From Ardenticatena sp. (GTDB taxonomy: Bacteria > Chloroflexota > Anaerolineae > Ardenticatenales > Ardenticatenaceae), in contig WFOS01000092.1 of assembly GCA_015487975.1 (NCBI GenBank), forward strand, positions 1-64,000: DNA of 64,000 nt, read 5' to 3'. The first letter of the stretch is position 1. Every line of letters begins with the position of its first letter. This document shows, piece after piece, positions 54,605 to 64,000 of the stretch. Below the pieces are notes generated by a model. That model ran no database searches. It was given only the letters and a program-made list of their open reading frames with translations, and was not told the DNA's origin. Made by a program: the position numbers and the translations under genes.

Positions 54605-55888
54605 TTACCTTTCGGGTGGCGTCTGCGGTTCGCCCCACATGCGTTCACCGTCGAAGCGTATCAACTGTGTTGGTGTGATGGTGTTGGGCGAGACCGTGCC
54701 CACAGGCGCATGGACACGGATGTAGTTGTCGGTGAGCCCGGAGAGCGAACCATCTTGTTCGCGTTGTTCCCACAAGACCGGCAAGGTGCGCCCGAGCATC
54801 GCATCCCGAAAGGCGGCTGCAGACGCATCGGTCACGGCTTTCATGTCTTCATAGCGTTGGCGTTTGACAGGGCCAGGAATTTGATTGGGCATGGTGGCTG
54901 CGCGTGTGCCTGGGCGTGGGCTGAATGGGAAGATGTGCGCGCCGGCGAAGGCCATTTGCTGCACGAAGGCCACGCTTTCGCGGTGCTCTTCCTCTGTTTC
55001 TCCCGGAAACCCAACGATGATGTCGGTTGTGATGGCGATTTCGGGAATAGCGGCGCGTGCCGCTTCGATTTTCGCGGCAAACGTTTCAGCACGATAGGCG
55101 CGGCGCATACGCCGTAACACTGTATTGCTTCCACTTTGGAGGCTCATGTGCAAATGGCGGCATAACCGTTCACCAAACCGCACCCACAGGTCGAGCCATT
55201 CGGTCTTGAAGTTCCACGGTTCAAGCGAGGAAAGGCGGATACGCGGAATGTCGGTTTCGGTCAATAGTCGTTCGAGAAGGTGCCCCAGGTCGGTACCCAG
55301 GTCGTATCCATACGCCCCAGCATGAACACCGGTCAACACGGCTTCTTGGCAGCCTTTTTCGGCTAGGGTCTGCACTTCGGCCACGATTTCATCGGCTGGT
55401 CGGCTCCGTGCATCACCGCGGGCAATCGTTGTCAGGCAGAAAGAGCAGGCCAGGTTGCAGCCATCTTGAATTTTGACGAATGCGCGGGTGTGGTCGAGCA
55501 CGAGTGGGTACAGGTGCAGGCGCCCAATGGGGCGATACTCCATGCCGAGTGCCAATCCATCCATGCCAAAGCGTTCCAGCGTGAGCGCGACCAACTGCTC
55601 TTTTTCAGCGTTAGGCACGACGAGATCGGCATAGCGAAAGTCCTGAGGGCGGACTTCGCTGTGGCAGCCTGTCACCACGATTTTTTGCCCGTCGCGGGCA
55701 GGTTTGGCCGCACGGCGGGATTTTGCACCGGCAGCCGTTGTCACTGTGCATGTATTCACAATGCAAATATCGGCTTCTTCGGCATTGTCGGTGATTTCGT
55801 GCCCGGCGAGAATGAAGCCTTGCGCCAAGCGCTCGGCTTCGGCCTGGTTGAGACGGCAGCCGAGCACTTTGAAATGAATTTTGGCCAT
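54605..55888 (-). CDS. mtaB: tRNA (N6-threonylcarbamoyladenosine-37) methylthiotransferase MtaB
   Basis: 427 aa. N-terminal UPF0004 domain with three cysteines: VLGCRLNQAEAE, VNTCTVT and TGCHSE. Radical SAM cluster DGCNLACSFCLTTIARG. A C-terminal TRAM-like part contains TDNYIRVHAP. The CRLNQAE start and CSFC cluster favour MtaB over MiaB and RimO. It forms ms2t6A37 in tRNAs reading ANN codons. Confidence 0.92.
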   Translation of the reverse strand: MAKIHFKVLGCRLNQAEAERLAQGFILAGHEITDNAEEADICIVNTCTVTTAAGAKSRRAAKPARDGQKIVVTGCHSEVRPQDFRYADLVVPNAEKEQLVALTLERFGMDGLALGMEYRPIGRLHLYPLVLDHTRAFVKIQDGCNLACSFCLTTIARGDARSRPADEIVAEVQTLAEKGCQEAVLTGVHAGAYGYDLGTDLGHLLERLLTETDIPRIRLSSLEPWNFKTEWLDLWVRFGERLCRHLHMSLQSGSNTVLRRMRRAYRAETFAAKIEAARAAIPEIAITTDIIVGFPGETEEEHRESVAFVQQMAFAGAHIFPFSPRPGTRAATMPNQIPGPVKRQRYEDMKAVTDASAAAFRDAMLGRTLPVLWEQREQDGSLSGLTDNYIRVHAPVGTVSPNTITPTQLIRFDGERMWGEPQTPPER

Positions 55889-55951
55889 ACGTCACACCTG
55901 TCTGCTGGATTCGCTCTGGCAACAGCAGATTGTAGCAGGGAATAGGGAGAG

Positions 55952-55985
55952 AACAAAGCCGCAGGCGATAGGCCACCTGCGGCTT
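55952..55985 (-). terminator. Terminator after DUF7282 protein gene
   Basis: 10-bp stem AAGCCGCAGG/CCTGCGGCTT with 10-nt loop; on the minus strand followed by TGTTCTCT. Confidence 0.7.
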
Positions 55986-56013
55986 GATGGAAGAAGATCA
56001 GTATCGTCGTGGG

Positions 56014-56868
56014 CTAGCGAACCATCGCACGGCGCCAGGCAAAGGCACCAGTGAGCAGAAGGGCACCGATTACAATCAGAAGAAGCGGAAGCGTGTTGCT
56101 CGTATTGGTTGCGCCAGTTTCAGGCAAAGTGGTTGGTGCAGGATTGATCGTAAACGAGGCGACGATGATCTTGTCACCAACTTTGACTGGTGCATCGGGA
56201 CCGTCGGGGAATTCCCAGACGCCCATTTCACCGGCATCCGTGTGGAGCATCACCCGCAGAACTTGCCCATCGGTGGCTGGTGTGCTGAGGGAGACCGTCA
56301 CATTGGTGTTTTCACCATCTTGCACCTGTGCGAACCCCATGATAGGACCGGGCTTGCCATCGGCATCTTGGTGAACAGCGACCCACCCCTGTCCATTGGA
56401 GATGACCTTGTCGATCACAACGCTATTGCCGTCACTCATCTGATCGGAAACTTCGATACCAACGAGTTCGACCATGAAGGGGGCCATCACGATGGCGTCG
56501 TCGATTTTGACAGGGGCATCCGGTCCATCGGGAAATTCCCACGTGCCCATTTCACCCGCATCGGTATGGAGCATGGCCCAGAGTTTCTGGCCGTCGGTGG
56601 CGGGTGTGGTGAGTGTCACAGCGACGCTGGTGTTTTCGCCATCCTGTACCTGGGCGAAGCCCATGATGGGGCCTGGCTTTCCGTCAGCATCCTGGTGGAT
56701 GACAATCCAGCCCTGACCATCGGAGACGACGCGATCGACGATGACGGTTGTCCCATCCGTCACCTGGTCGGAAACTTCGACGGTCGGTGTGGTTTGCGCC
56801 ATGGCCGGTGCGAGTACCAGCAGGCTGAACACGACAACAAGTGTGAAAAGTGTGGCGAGACGTTTCAT
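56014..56868 (-). CDS. Surface protein: two DUF7282 repeats and LPxTG sorting signal
   Basis: 284 aa. Signal peptide (about 1-25, APAMA-QT). Two highly similar modules of about 108 residues follow; both contain VSDQ, GQGWxxxHQDADGKPGPI, then AQVQDGENT and DGPDAPVK. The C-terminus is LPETG (about 248) followed by a hydrophobic helix and RRAMVR, the full arrangement of a sortase substrate. DUF7282 is a beta-sandwich module of unknown ligand. The two modules are nearly identical in long stretches, pointing to recent duplication. No sortase gene is in the window. Confidence 0.85.
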   Translation of the reverse strand: MKRLATLFTLVVVFSLLVLAPAMAQTTPTVEVSDQVTDGTTVIVDRVVSDGQGWIVIHQDADGKPGPIMGFAQVQDGENTSVAVTLTTPATDGQKLWAMLHTDAGEMGTWEFPDGPDAPVKIDDAIVMAPFMVELVGIEVSDQMSDGNSVVIDKVISNGQGWVAVHQDADGKPGPIMGFAQVQDGENTNVTVSLSTPATDGQVLRVMLHTDAGEMGVWEFPDGPDAPVKVGDKIIVASFTINPAPTTLPETGATNTSNTLPLLLIVIGALLLTGAFAWRRAMVR

Positions 56869-57012
56869 ACGTTTCTCCTCCTGTCTCTGTGATTTGTTTG
56901 CGCGTCAACTCATATACGTGTCGAAGCGCACGATTGGATGAACAGGAGGTGAAAAATGGTCGGCATTGTGGCGACTTCGAGGTGAAGGAAGCAGACCGCA
57001 CAGCGCAAGTGG

Positions 57013-57046
57013 AAAACAAAAACGCACCGGTTTTGCCGGTGCGTTT
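57013..57046 (-). terminator. Terminator after tRNA-Glu
   Basis: 11-bp stem AAACGCACCGG/CCGGTGCGTTT, TTTTG loop; on the minus strand the tail reads TTTTTGTTTTCC. Confidence 0.85.
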
Positions 57047-57051
57047 CCGTG

Positions 57052-57124
57052 TGCCCCCAAGGGGATTCGAACCCCTGTCTCCACCTTGAAAGGGTGGTGT
57101 CCTAGTCCTCTAGACGATGGGGGC
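57052..57124 (-). tRNA. tRNA-Glu (anticodon TTC)
   Basis: 73-nt cloverleaf on the minus strand. Acceptor arm GCCCCCA/TGGGGGC with discriminator A. Anticodon arm CCACC-CTTTCAA-GGTGG, anticodon TTC. T-arm AGGGG-TTCGAAT-CCCCT. CCA is not encoded. A terminator follows at once. Confidence 0.97.
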
Positions 57125-57273
57125 TCGCCAGAAGACGCGGCACATTCTATGGGGTTTTGAGAATTTGTCAAATCGCCAACTGCATTTGTCGGAAATGGGG
57201 GATGCTTTGACGCCGCTGGCAGGGAGCCCCTGGATGCCTGTTGGATGTTCAAGATTTGTTTGCCATGCGGCAG

Positions 57274-57723
57274 TTATTTGGAAGAACGCTTTTTGCGAGT
57301 GGTACGGCGAGATGGGTGCCGTGACGATTGGCGGCGCTGTGTCGAAGCCGGGGCGAGCAGTGCCATGAAGGCGCTTTGATAGCCCAACCCGGCGGCAAAC
57401 ACGAGCGCAATTTGCACCAGGGTGGGCTGACTGGCATCCAAGCCGGCGCTTTGATAGACAACCGGAAACGCGAGCAGCGCCAGAATACTCCCCACGATGA
57501 TGGTTTGGCGCGAAAGTTGCCATTTTTCACCCAGGCGTAGGCTGTCCAGATACGATTGCGCCATAATGCCGGCTAGCAGGGCAAAGTAGAGCGCGAGTTG
57601 CCAGACGAGCGGAAGTGGTTCGGTCAGGTCGGCGGGCATGGGGATGTTGGCGCCGATGTTCGGGGGCAAGGCAAATTCACGTTCGAGTGTGAAGTAATCG
57701 AGAATGAGACGTACGATGTCCAT
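57274..57723 (-). CDS. Small membrane protein with basic tail, unknown
   Basis: 149 aa. Not recognised. Three or four helices (about 40-130) and a Arg/Ser/Lys-rich cytoplasmic tail (RRQSSRHPSRRTTRKKRSSK). GGAGG lies 8 nt before ATG at 57723. It follows the MBL gene by 26 bp on the same strand, so it is probably co-transcribed with the MBL and MA-peptidase genes. Confidence 0.65.
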   Translation of the reverse strand: MDIVRLILDYFTLEREFALPPNIGANIPMPADLTEPLPLVWQLALYFALLAGIMAQSYLDSLRLGEKWQLSRQTIIVGSILALLAFPVVYQSAGLDASQPTLVQIALVFAAGLGYQSAFMALLAPASTQRRQSSRHPSRRTTRKKRSSK

Positions 57724-57749
57724 GTTGGTTTCCTCCAGCTGCACAGGGT

Positions 57750-58442
57750 TTATGGTTCCAAGGCAGGCAATTCAGCACGTAACAGATGGTCGGCGTCATC
57801 GAGGATGGGGGGGCCATGCCCGAAAACCGCGCGGTCGAATTTCAGCCTGGCGAGTTTGCGCAGGGTTTGCCGCTGTGCTTCGGCATCTGCAAGCACGAAG
57901 GGGGGGCGGTAGCGGCGCTGTCGAGATGTGCGTAGAACGTCGCCGCCTATCAGTAGACAACGCTTTTCGTCGAAGAAGCAGACGTGCCCATCGGTGTGTC
58001 CCGGCGTATGGAGCACGTGCAATCCATCGCCCAGCATTTCGCCGTCGGTGAGTGTGCGGTCAGGTTCGACGAAAGGGGGATGAATGAGGCGACTGCTGAG
58101 TGCAATACTCAGACGGGTTGTGAGCCCGCCGACGACATGGCGACGAATGGGGGCGCGGCCAGCAACGGCTTCGGCGTCGCCGGTGTGTACCCAGATGGGG
58201 GTGCCCAGCGCTTCGCGCAGGTGTGCCGCGCTTCCCATATGGTCGAAGTCGCCATGGGTGAGCAGTAGTGCTCGTAGGTCGCCGCGTGCAATGCCAAGGG
58301 TCTGCAAGGCTGCAAGAAGGGCTTGCCCGTCCCAGGGTGTGCCCGCATCGATGAGCCAGAGCCCATCGGTTGTTTGCAGAAGGTATACATTGACCATGGG
58401 GCGGCGTATCCACCAAAGCCCCTCCATGAGTTCGCGCATCAT
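57750..58442 (-). CDS. MBL-fold metallohydrolase
   Basis: 230 aa. Metal motif LTHGDFDHMG (first His of HxHxDH replaced: H-G-D-F-D-H, a variant also found in the family), then HTPGHTDGHVCF and LIGGDVL, ending with VFGHGPPIL. Starts within the end of the MA-peptidase gene (ATGA overlap), showing translational coupling. The longer frame to 58529 has no support. Substrate unknown. Confidence 0.82.
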   Translation of the reverse strand: MMRELMEGLWWIRRPMVNVYLLQTTDGLWLIDAGTPWDGQALLAALQTLGIARGDLRALLLTHGDFDHMGSAAHLREALGTPIWVHTGDAEAVAGRAPIRRHVVGGLTTRLSIALSSRLIHPPFVEPDRTLTDGEMLGDGLHVLHTPGHTDGHVCFFDEKRCLLIGGDVLRTSRQRRYRPPFVLADAEAQRQTLRKLARLKFDRAVFGHGPPILDDADHLLRAELPALEP

Positions 58443-59770
58443 TCCCCCCCTGTGTGGGCTGGTTTGCGGCTGCGCCACCAGAGGAAGGCTGCGAGGGCAA
58501 ACAGCAAGAGCGCAAGCAGACCCAGGCAACAGACAGCCCAGATGAAGATGAGTGCCCCCGGCGACAGCAATCCGGTGGGTGGTTCGGATTGTTCCGATGG
58601 TTCCGATGGCTCGGCAGGTGGTTCTGATTGGAGGGGAGGGGGCGTTGTTTCGGCGGGCTCTGTTGCGGCGGGAGCGCTGGGTGGTTCGACGCCCAGGTCT
58701 TCGCGTAGCCAGCGCTCGTACAAGGTTGCCTGGTCGTAGCCACAGGCACGTTGCAGCGCCTCATCCATCGTGACGTCGTTGTTCAACTCGGCGATGAGAC
58801 GACGCAAGCCATCCTTGCCGCAATCGCGGATGAGGAAATCCACCATGCCCCAGCTTTGAATGTAGGCCAGGTTGACTTCACGGCTATCGGCGCCGAAATT
58901 GCCTTGCAGGCGGCTCAGCGGCAGGAGCTCACCATTTTGGGCGGCTTCTCGCAACCGTGTCCGCTCTTTTTCGCCAAAGTCGCCTGGTTCGTTGTACATG
59001 GCCAGCCCTTCGTTGAACCAGGCGGGTGGGGTTGCGAGGGCATCTTGCAATGCCTGATGGAAAATCAGGTGCGAGATTTCGTGCGGAATGACACGCTGCA
59101 TCCAATCGTATTCGCCTTCACCAATGATTTGCACGGTAATTCCCATGTCGGGGAAGGCTTGCCCGCCAATCCAGGATTGTTGGGGGGGGAAGGCTGAACG
59201 AAAATCATTCCCGTTGGCGTAGGCGACGATGCGGATAGGGCGATCGAGGGTGGCGCCGAGTTCTTGTTCGATGGTTTCGATGGCGTTGCGTGCGGTTTCG
59301 TACATGGCACGCCCCCAGGCGTCATCGCCATCGTACCACATGATGGTTACTTTCTCATCGCCGAGGCGCTTCCAGTCGAAGCGAATGTCGAGGTACTCGA
59401 CCCACTCGCGCTGTGTGGTGTAGGTGTTGCCGTCGGCATCGCGGAAACGCCAGTAGTATTCGAGTTTCAGATTAGGAGGCAAGACCTGGTTTTTGGTGAA
59501 CCACTCGTACTCGGCTTCGAGCGTGTTGCTGGGTTCGATGTCAACGGGCACACTATTCCAAAATGCGCTTGCCTCGGGGCGGAAGTAGAGCCGCGCTTCG
59601 GTCAGTGTGGTGGGGGCATCCACACGCACGCGGAAGATGAGGGCGCGTGGAAAGTCGTTTTGTGTTTCAAGCGTCGCTTGCAGTTCGGTTTGGGCACTGG
59701 CTGGCAAACCAGCAAACAATACCAGTGCAAGGGCGGCCAGCAGTTCGAACAATCTGTTTGGGAGACGCAT
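58439..59770 (-). CDS. Exported MA-type (gluzincin) peptidase with C-terminal membrane anchor
   Basis: 443 aa. Signal peptide (about 1-26, ASAQ). A beta domain of about 120 residues is followed by the catalytic part with HEISH (about 228) and a downstream NEGLAMY (about 250) that supplies the third zinc ligand. This is the peptidase MA-like pattern. A Pro/Glu/Ser-rich stalk (about 365-395) leads to a single C-terminal helix and a basic end, so the enzyme is displayed outside the membrane. First gene of a group with the MBL hydrolase and the small membrane protein. Confidence 0.8.
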   Translation of the reverse strand: MRLPNRLFELLAALALVLFAGLPASAQTELQATLETQNDFPRALIFRVRVDAPTTLTEARLYFRPEASAFWNSVPVDIEPSNTLEAEYEWFTKNQVLPPNLKLEYYWRFRDADGNTYTTQREWVEYLDIRFDWKRLGDEKVTIMWYDGDDAWGRAMYETARNAIETIEQELGATLDRPIRIVAYANGNDFRSAFPPQQSWIGGQAFPDMGITVQIIGEGEYDWMQRVIPHEISHLIFHQALQDALATPPAWFNEGLAMYNEPGDFGEKERTRLREAAQNGELLPLSRLQGNFGADSREVNLAYIQSWGMVDFLIRDCGKDGLRRLIAELNNDVTMDEALQRACGYDQATLYERWLREDLGVEPPSAPAATEPAETTPPPLQSEPPAEPSEPSEQSEPPTGLLSPGALIFIWAVCCLGLLALLLFALAAFLWWRSRKPAHTGGE

Positions 59771-59797
59771 AGGGCTTCTCTCGGGAATCTGGTTGTC

Positions 59798-60622
59798 TCA
59801 GTACGTGCTTGTGTCGGTGGGGGTGATGTTCTCGCCACGGGCTTCCTGCACAATACGCACGCCTGCACTAGCGCCAATACGTGTCGCCCCCGCTTCGATC
59901 ATGCGCACGGCATCGGCGAACGTGCGTACGCCACCCGAGGCTTTGACGCCAAGCGATGTGCCCACTATACGCCGCATCAACGCAACGTCATGCACAGTAG
60001 CGCCGCCTTTCGAAAATCCGGTCGAGGTCTTGACGAAGTCTGCGCCAACCAGCTTGGCGATGGTACAGGCGCGGACTTTTTCTTCGTCGGTGAGCAGGGC
60101 TGTTTCGATGATGACTTTGACAAGGGCATTGTGGGCATGTCCTACATTGACCACGGCAGCGATGTCGCTCGCAACGGTTTCGAGGTCGTCGCTTTTGAGT
60201 GCCCCAATGTTCAGTACCATGTCCAACTCAGTGGCGCCGTGCTGGCAAGCGAGCCGGGCTTCGTGGGCTTTGACTTCGGCATCGCTCACACCCAGTGGAA
60301 ACCCGATGACCGTGCAGACGTCGGTGGGGCTTTCTGCCAGACGTTCGGCGCACAATGCCACCCAAAACGGATTGACGCAGACAGACGCAAACCCATATTG
60401 GCGTGCTTCTTCACAAAGCGCCTCGATATCTGCGCGGGTAGCGTCGGGTTTGAGCAGGGTGTGGTCGATGTAAGCGGCAATTGTCTCACGCAGTGTCGCC
60501 ATGTTGGGCGATATGTGCTGGTATCGTGGAGTGCCGGGGAGCGCCAGACCGGTTCGTTCGGCGTTTTCAAGCAGGCGTTGGGTCGTTTGTTCGATGAGTA
60601 TGTGCAGGGTTTGTTCGTCCAT
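59798..60622 (-). CDS. deoC: Deoxyribose-phosphate aldolase
   Basis: 274 aa. Splits 2-deoxyribose-5-phosphate to acetaldehyde and glyceraldehyde-3-phosphate. Marks: [30 protein letters not shown], the proton-relay lysine [10 protein letters not shown] and the Schiff-base lysine in [23 protein letters not shown]. About 45 extra N-terminal residues come before the conserved core. Starts divergently from gdhA. Confidence 0.93.
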   Translation of the reverse strand: MDEQTLHILIEQTTQRLLENAERTGLALPGTPRYQHISPNMATLRETIAAYIDHTLLKPDATRADIEALCEEARQYGFASVCVNPFWVALCAERLAESPTDVCTVIGFPLGVSDAEVKAHEARLACQHGATELDMVLNIGALKSDDLETVASDIAAVVNVGHAHNALVKVIIETALLTDEEKVRACTIAKLVGADFVKTSTGFSKGGATVHDVALMRRIVGTSLGVKASGGVRTFADAVRMIEAGATRIGASAGVRIVQEARGENITPTDTSTY

Positions 60623-60728
60623 GGTTCTATCCTCGTGAGGTCATATTGTCTGGCTGGATTGTGTGTGTGATGATACCATGCTGGCAGAGGGGCTGCAAGC
60701 ATGTTTGGCGATAGGTGCTGCATGCCAC

Positions 60729-60757
60729 TTGCTTCAAAAGAAACTCAGGAGTATGCT
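60729..60757 (+). promoter_or_regulatory. Promoter for glutamate dehydrogenase gene
   Basis: TTGCTT (60729-60734), 17-bp spacer, TATGCT (60752-60757), about 58 bp before the GTG start. Confidence 0.5.
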
Positions 60758-60815
60758 AGCCGCCTGGAGCGCATCGATGCGCTGTATTCCATATTGACCT
60801 CAAGGAGGAGGTTTT

Positions 60816-62066
60816 GTGAGTTCGAAACGGAATCCATGGCATGTTGCACAAGAGCAGTTCGACAAGGCGTTGCATCATCTTGATGTACCTGCCAGCATCG
60901 CAGAGTTTCTGCGGTACCCCAAACGTGAATTGACCGTCAATTTTCCTGTGCGTATGGACGATGGGTCTGTGCGCATCATCACCGGCTATCGTGTCCACCA
61001 TAACACGGTACGTGGGCCCACGAAGGGGGGCATCCGCTATCATCAGGACGTGACGTTGGATGAGGTGCGTGCCCTAGCGATGTGGATGACCTGGAAGTGT
61101 GCCGTTGTCAACATTCCGTATGGTGGCGCCAAAGGTGGCATTGTGGTCGATCCCTACCAGCTTTCCCAGCGTGAATTGGAGAACCTGACGCGCCGCTACA
61201 CCACCGAAATCACCATGTTGATTGGCCCCGATTCCGACATTCCGGCGCCCGATGTAGGGACGAATGCGCAGGTCATGGCCTGGCTCATGGATACCTACTC
61301 GATCTTGCATGGCCACTCGGTGCCGGCAGTGGTGACGGGGAAACCACTCACCATTGGCGGCTCGCTGGGGCGCAATCAGGCAACAGGGGTCGGTGTGATG
61401 TACGTGACGCGTGAAGCCATGCGCCGCGTTGGCATCCCCATCGAGGGGGCGCGTGTGGTGGTGCAGGGCTTCGGGAATGTGGGCTCGAACGCCGCACTTG
61501 CTATGCATGAGCAGGGCGCGAAAGTGATTGCCGTGAGTGATGTGCATGGCGGCATTTACAACCCCAAGGGGTTGGATATTCCCGCTCTTATTCGGCATGT
61601 CCTCGAAACGCGCAACGTCACCACCTGGCCTGACGGGGATGTGATTACCAACGACGAATTACTGACGCTGGAATGCGAAGTTCTCATTCCAGCCGCGCTT
61701 GAAAACCAGATTACGTCGGAAAATGCGCACGAGATCAAGGCCAAGATTGTTTCCGAAGGGGCGAATGGTCCCACAACGCCACGTGCTGACGAGATTTTAC
61801 GTGAGCGGGGCGTTTTGGTGGTTCCCGACATCCTCTGCAACGCGGGCGGTGTGACCGTTTCGTACTTCGAGTGGGTACAAGGGCTGCAATCCTTCTTCTG
61901 GGATGAAGAAGAAGTGTTGAAGCGGCTGGAACGCATCATGGTACGGGCGTTCGATGATGTCTGGGCGATGGCGGAGGCCAAAGGGGTGGACTTGCGTGTG
62001 GCGGCAACGGTGCTGGCCATCAACCGTGTGGCCGAAGCCACGGCCATGCGGGGGATCTACCCGTAA
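60816..62066 (+). CDS. gdhA: Glutamate dehydrogenase (Glu/Leu/Phe/Val family)
   Basis: 416 aa, length of the hexameric enzyme. Interconverts glutamate and 2-oxoglutarate + ammonia. Marks: [39 protein letters not shown] (catalytic Lys and glycine loop), PAPDVGTN, and the Rossmann loop [13 protein letters not shown]. The Asp after the last strand (AVSDVHG) favours NAD over NADP. GTG start with AAGGAGGAGG at 5 nt, an unusually strong site. Confidence 0.93.
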   Translation: MSSKRNPWHVAQEQFDKALHHLDVPASIAEFLRYPKRELTVNFPVRMDDGSVRIITGYRVHHNTVRGPTKGGIRYHQDVTLDEVRALAMWMTWKCAVVNIPYGGAKGGIVVDPYQLSQRELENLTRRYTTEITMLIGPDSDIPAPDVGTNAQVMAWLMDTYSILHGHSVPAVVTGKPLTIGGSLGRNQATGVGVMYVTREAMRRVGIPIEGARVVVQGFGNVGSNAALAMHEQGAKVIAVSDVHGGIYNPKGLDIPALIRHVLETRNVTTWPDGDVITNDELLTLECEVLIPAALENQITSENAHEIKAKIVSEGANGPTTPRADEILRERGVLVVPDILCNAGGVTVSYFEWVQGLQSFFWDEEEVLKRLERIMVRAFDDVWAMAEAKGVDLRVAATVLAINRVAEATAMRGIYP

Positions 62067-62092
62067 GCCATGCGAGCAAGCGCAATCGACCC

Positions 62093-62121
62093 AACGGGGG
62101 GCGCACCTGCCCCCCGTTTTT
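62093..62121 (+). terminator. Terminator after gdhA
   Basis: 10-bp stem AACGGGGGGC/GCCCCCCGTT, GCACCT loop, T-run. Confidence 0.85.
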
Positions 62122-62139
62122 CTCACATAGGAGGGGCGT

Positions 62140-62637
62140 ATGTTGAAGATGAAACTGTATCACGACATTTTCGACCGCCAGCTCCCCCCGTTGGAAGAGG
62201 TGGAGCATTGGGCGCATGAAACGCCGTCGGCGGAACAGTGGCATGTGCTGGGGATGGCGCAATTTCAGAAGTTGATTTTTCACCAGGCAGAAATCTCGTT
62301 CGGCGAGGCCATTGCATTGGAAGCAAACGCCGAGCGCCATTTTCACCGTGGTGTGACACGTGTCATTATGGGGAAGTTTCGTTTGGCACTGGATGACTTC
62401 GACACCGTATTGCAGTTCGACCCCGAACATTTTGGCGCGCACTACAACCGGGGGCGTCTTCTGGCGCGTTTGCGGCGTTATGATGAGGCGTTGGAAGCAC
62501 TCGAAACAGCCCAACGCCTCAATCGTGCCCAGGCAGACCGGTTGAAGGTGGGGCAGGCGATGCGCACGCTTCGCCGTCTACAAAAAGGTGGCAACAGTGA
62601 TTCGTTCCTCGACCGTCTGCGTGGGTGGTTTGGGTGA
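62140..62637 (+). CDS. TPR-repeat protein
   Basis: 165 aa. Three tetratricopeptide units: EQWHVLGMAQFQKLIFHQAEISFGEAIALE, ERHFHRGVTRVIMGKFRLALDDFDTVLQFD, and AHYNRGRLLARLRRYDEALEALETAQRL. No signal peptide. AGGAGG before ATG. Likely a cytoplasmic protein-protein adaptor; partner unknown. Confidence 0.8.
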   Translation: MLKMKLYHDIFDRQLPPLEEVEHWAHETPSAEQWHVLGMAQFQKLIFHQAEISFGEAIALEANAERHFHRGVTRVIMGKFRLALDDFDTVLQFDPEHFGAHYNRGRLLARLRRYDEALEALETAQRLNRAQADRLKVGQAMRTLRRLQKGGNSDSFLDRLRGWFG

Positions 62638-62662
62638 AGGTGAAGGAGGAGGGTCCTTGCCT

Positions 62663-64000
62663 TTACCTTCGCCGTAGCAGCCAGGCAATAAGCCGCTCAC
62701 GTGCTTCGCGCCAGACGGCCAGCGCCTCTTCTTCGTCTTGGCTGGTGTATTCGTATGGTGCAAAGCGCGCTTTGTTCAGGTAGTCTCCCAGTCGTGTCAA
62801 CGGTTCGCGCGTCGTGGGAATACGCTCGCCAAGCGTGCGTACATATTCGCGCGGTGTTTGCCATGCCTGGGGGGGCAGCCGCAACAAACGCCCCAGCAAG
62901 ACCAACTGGTCGTATGCCTGTTCCACCACAGGCAACGTTCGCCAGCGTTGTGTGAGCACCCGGTAGCCTGCCAGTAGCACCAATGCCAGCCCGCCTGCCG
63001 TGGCAACCGGTACAGCGAGCGTGCGCCAATCTGGCGTGCGGCGCAACGTCGCAAAGGGGTCGCGACCACCTTGTTCATCGGCAATCTGGCCTTCGATATC
63101 GCGCAGGCGGTCGAGCTGGTTTCGAAGGTCGTCGGGTGATTGCGATTCACCGTTTTGCCCTAGCGTTGTCTCGGGTTCGTTCATCTCTGGCGGACGCGGC
63201 GGTCGGTTGAGGGCTGGCTCGGCGGCAGTGGGTTCGAACTCAATCCAACCGAAACCGGGGAAATAGACTTCTACCCACGTGTGTGCGTTGGTCCCACGCA
63301 CTTCGTACACATTCGCGTCGGGGTTGATGAGCCGCCCCTGGGAATACCCTTGCGCAATACGTGCCGGAATGCCCAGCGTGCGCAACATGACCGCCATGGC
63401 CGAGGCGTAGTAATCGCAATAGCCGGCGCGAATGTCGAACAGGAAGTAATAAACGCCATCCTCACCCGGCGGTGGTGCTGGAATGGTCTCATCGTAGGGA
63501 ATCGTGCGCAGGTAGCGCTCAATGGCCTTGGCTTTGTCGTAGGGCGTGTCGAGTCCCTCGGTCAATTCACGAGCTAGTTGCGCCACTTCGGGGGGCACGG
63601 TGGGTGGAAGACGGGTGTAATGCTCCGCAATCTCAGGTGGGTAGTCTGTACCCGCTTGCCGCAAACTCTGTTCGTCAGGGTCGGGAATGGCAGCCACGGC
63701 CGTGTAGGTGTCGCCTGTTACGAGCGGCGATTTGGCAAAGAGCTGTGTCAGCCCCGTTGGTGGAACGTCTTCGATGGTTTCTGCTCCTACGGCAGTTGGG
63801 CCAGCCACCACGGCACGTGCCGGGAGCGAAACCTGCACCGGCTGTTGCGGCAGGAAGAGGAGGCGTCCCGCTGGGCGGATCAGTTCCACCGCGATATCGG
63901 TAGCGATACGCCCTTGCGCGTCAGCCGTCAGCGGGATGCGTGGGGTTTCACCTGCCAGATCAATCGTGCGAGGCATCGAGGCGTCCCACCCCAGCCCTGT
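62663..64000 (-). CDS. Transglutaminase-like (TgpA-type) membrane protein, 5' part missing
   Basis: At least 445 aa; the frame is open through the right edge, so the ATG at 63976 is probably internal (upstream codons read TGLGWDAS). The transglutaminase core has the catalytic Cys in [27 protein letters not shown], the His in [23 protein letters not shown], and Asp/Glu after it. A single helix near residue 320 (of the visible part) precedes a DUF4129-like C-terminal domain ([16 protein letters not shown]). Proteins of this kind have several N-terminal helices that lie outside the window. They are often next to MoxR ATPase and DUF58 genes. Confidence 0.85.
   Translation of the reverse strand, partial: TGLGWDASMPRTIDLAGETPRIPLTADAQGRIATDIAVELIRPAGRLLFLPQQPVQVSLPARAVVAGPTAVGAETIEDVPPTGLTQLFAKSPLVTGDTYTAVAAIPDPDEQSLRQAGTDYPPEIAEHYTRLPPTVPPEVAQLARELTEGLDTPYDKAKAIERYLRTIPYDETIPAPPPGEDGVYYFLFDIRAGYCDYYASAMAVMLRTLGIPARIAQGYSQGRLINPDANVYEVRGTNAHTWVEVYFPGFGWIEFEPTAAEPALNRPPRPPEMNEPETTLGQNGESQSPDDLRNQLDRLRDIEGQIADEQGGRDPFATLRRTPDWRTLAVPVATAGGLALVLLAGYRVLTQRWRTLPVVEQAYDQLVLLGRLLRLPPQAWQTPREYVRTLGERIPTTREPLTRLGDYLNKARFAPYEYTSQDEEEALAVWREARERLIAWLLRRR

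Overview
The window reads as a chromosomal stretch of a monoderm, moderately GC-rich (about 55-60% by eye) bacterium of the phylum Chloroflexota, plausibly Ardenticatenia/Anaerolineae-like. The placement is an inference. It rests on a PATAN/MglA-like GTPase/V4R signalling cluster, secreted DUF5666 and DUF7282 repeat proteins, a DsrO/ActB-type Fe-S protein with an NrfD partner, an LPxTG-type cell-surface protein, a YidC of the short Gram-positive type and the protein similarities as I recall them. No rRNA is present to settle it.

Layout. 1-7.6 kb: a leftward central-carbon operon, ppdK - nifJ - dihydroorotate-dehydrogenase-like gene (PEP/pyruvate/acetyl-CoA node). 7.6-8.1 kb: a divergent control region with a CRP/FNR-like operator and a second perfect palindrome. 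8.1-14.6 kb: a rightward, tightly coupled nitrate-reductase operon napD - napA - duplicated tetrahaem NapB - tetrahaem lipoprotein - Tat-type 4x[4Fe-4S] protein - NrfD. It has no napC/napH, so I infer a membrane quinol:nitrate reductase built like Qrc or alternative complex III. 14.6-16.9 kb: leftward PATAN (DUF4388) - small GTPase - V4R operon with a near-consensus promoter. 17.2-24.4 kb: metG, a GT-C membrane protein, then the conserved rpmH - rnpA - yidD - yidC - jag block (no dnaA) and a membrane protein with a defective metzincin motif. 24.6-27.6 kb: two secreted proteins, one with eight DUF5666-type repeats preceded by four 11-bp-phased direct repeats (OmpR/PhoB-type operator). 27.8-31.9 kb: a Zn/Mn ABC uptake operon with an alpha/beta hydrolase. 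32-36 kb: tatA and tig - clpP - clpX. 36-46.9 kb: envelope and housekeeping genes (GT87, mnmG, GNAT, MFS, O-antigen-ligase-like, XRE regulator, plsC, yjbQ, DUF368/PopT, NUDIX, M50 protease). 47-49 kb: an ETF:menaquinone oxidoreductase-type membrane Fe-S protein. 49.3-53.5 kb: ricT, moaA, A-type Fe-S carrier, B12-type radical SAM protein. 53.6-64 kb: MBL hydrolases, mtaB, an LPxTG DUF7282 protein, tRNA-Glu, a MA-type peptidase, deoC, glutamate dehydrogenase, a TPR protein and a transglutaminase cut by the window edge.

Working together: fermentative/respiratory carbon genes (PPDK, PFOR, glutamate dehydrogenase) supply reductant. The EMO-like protein would feed menaquinone and the Nap-NrfD complex would drain it to nitrate. 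MoaA (molybdopterin), the A-type carrier and TatA support maturation and export of the Mo/Fe-S enzymes. No mobile element, prophage, CRISPR array or integrase was seen.
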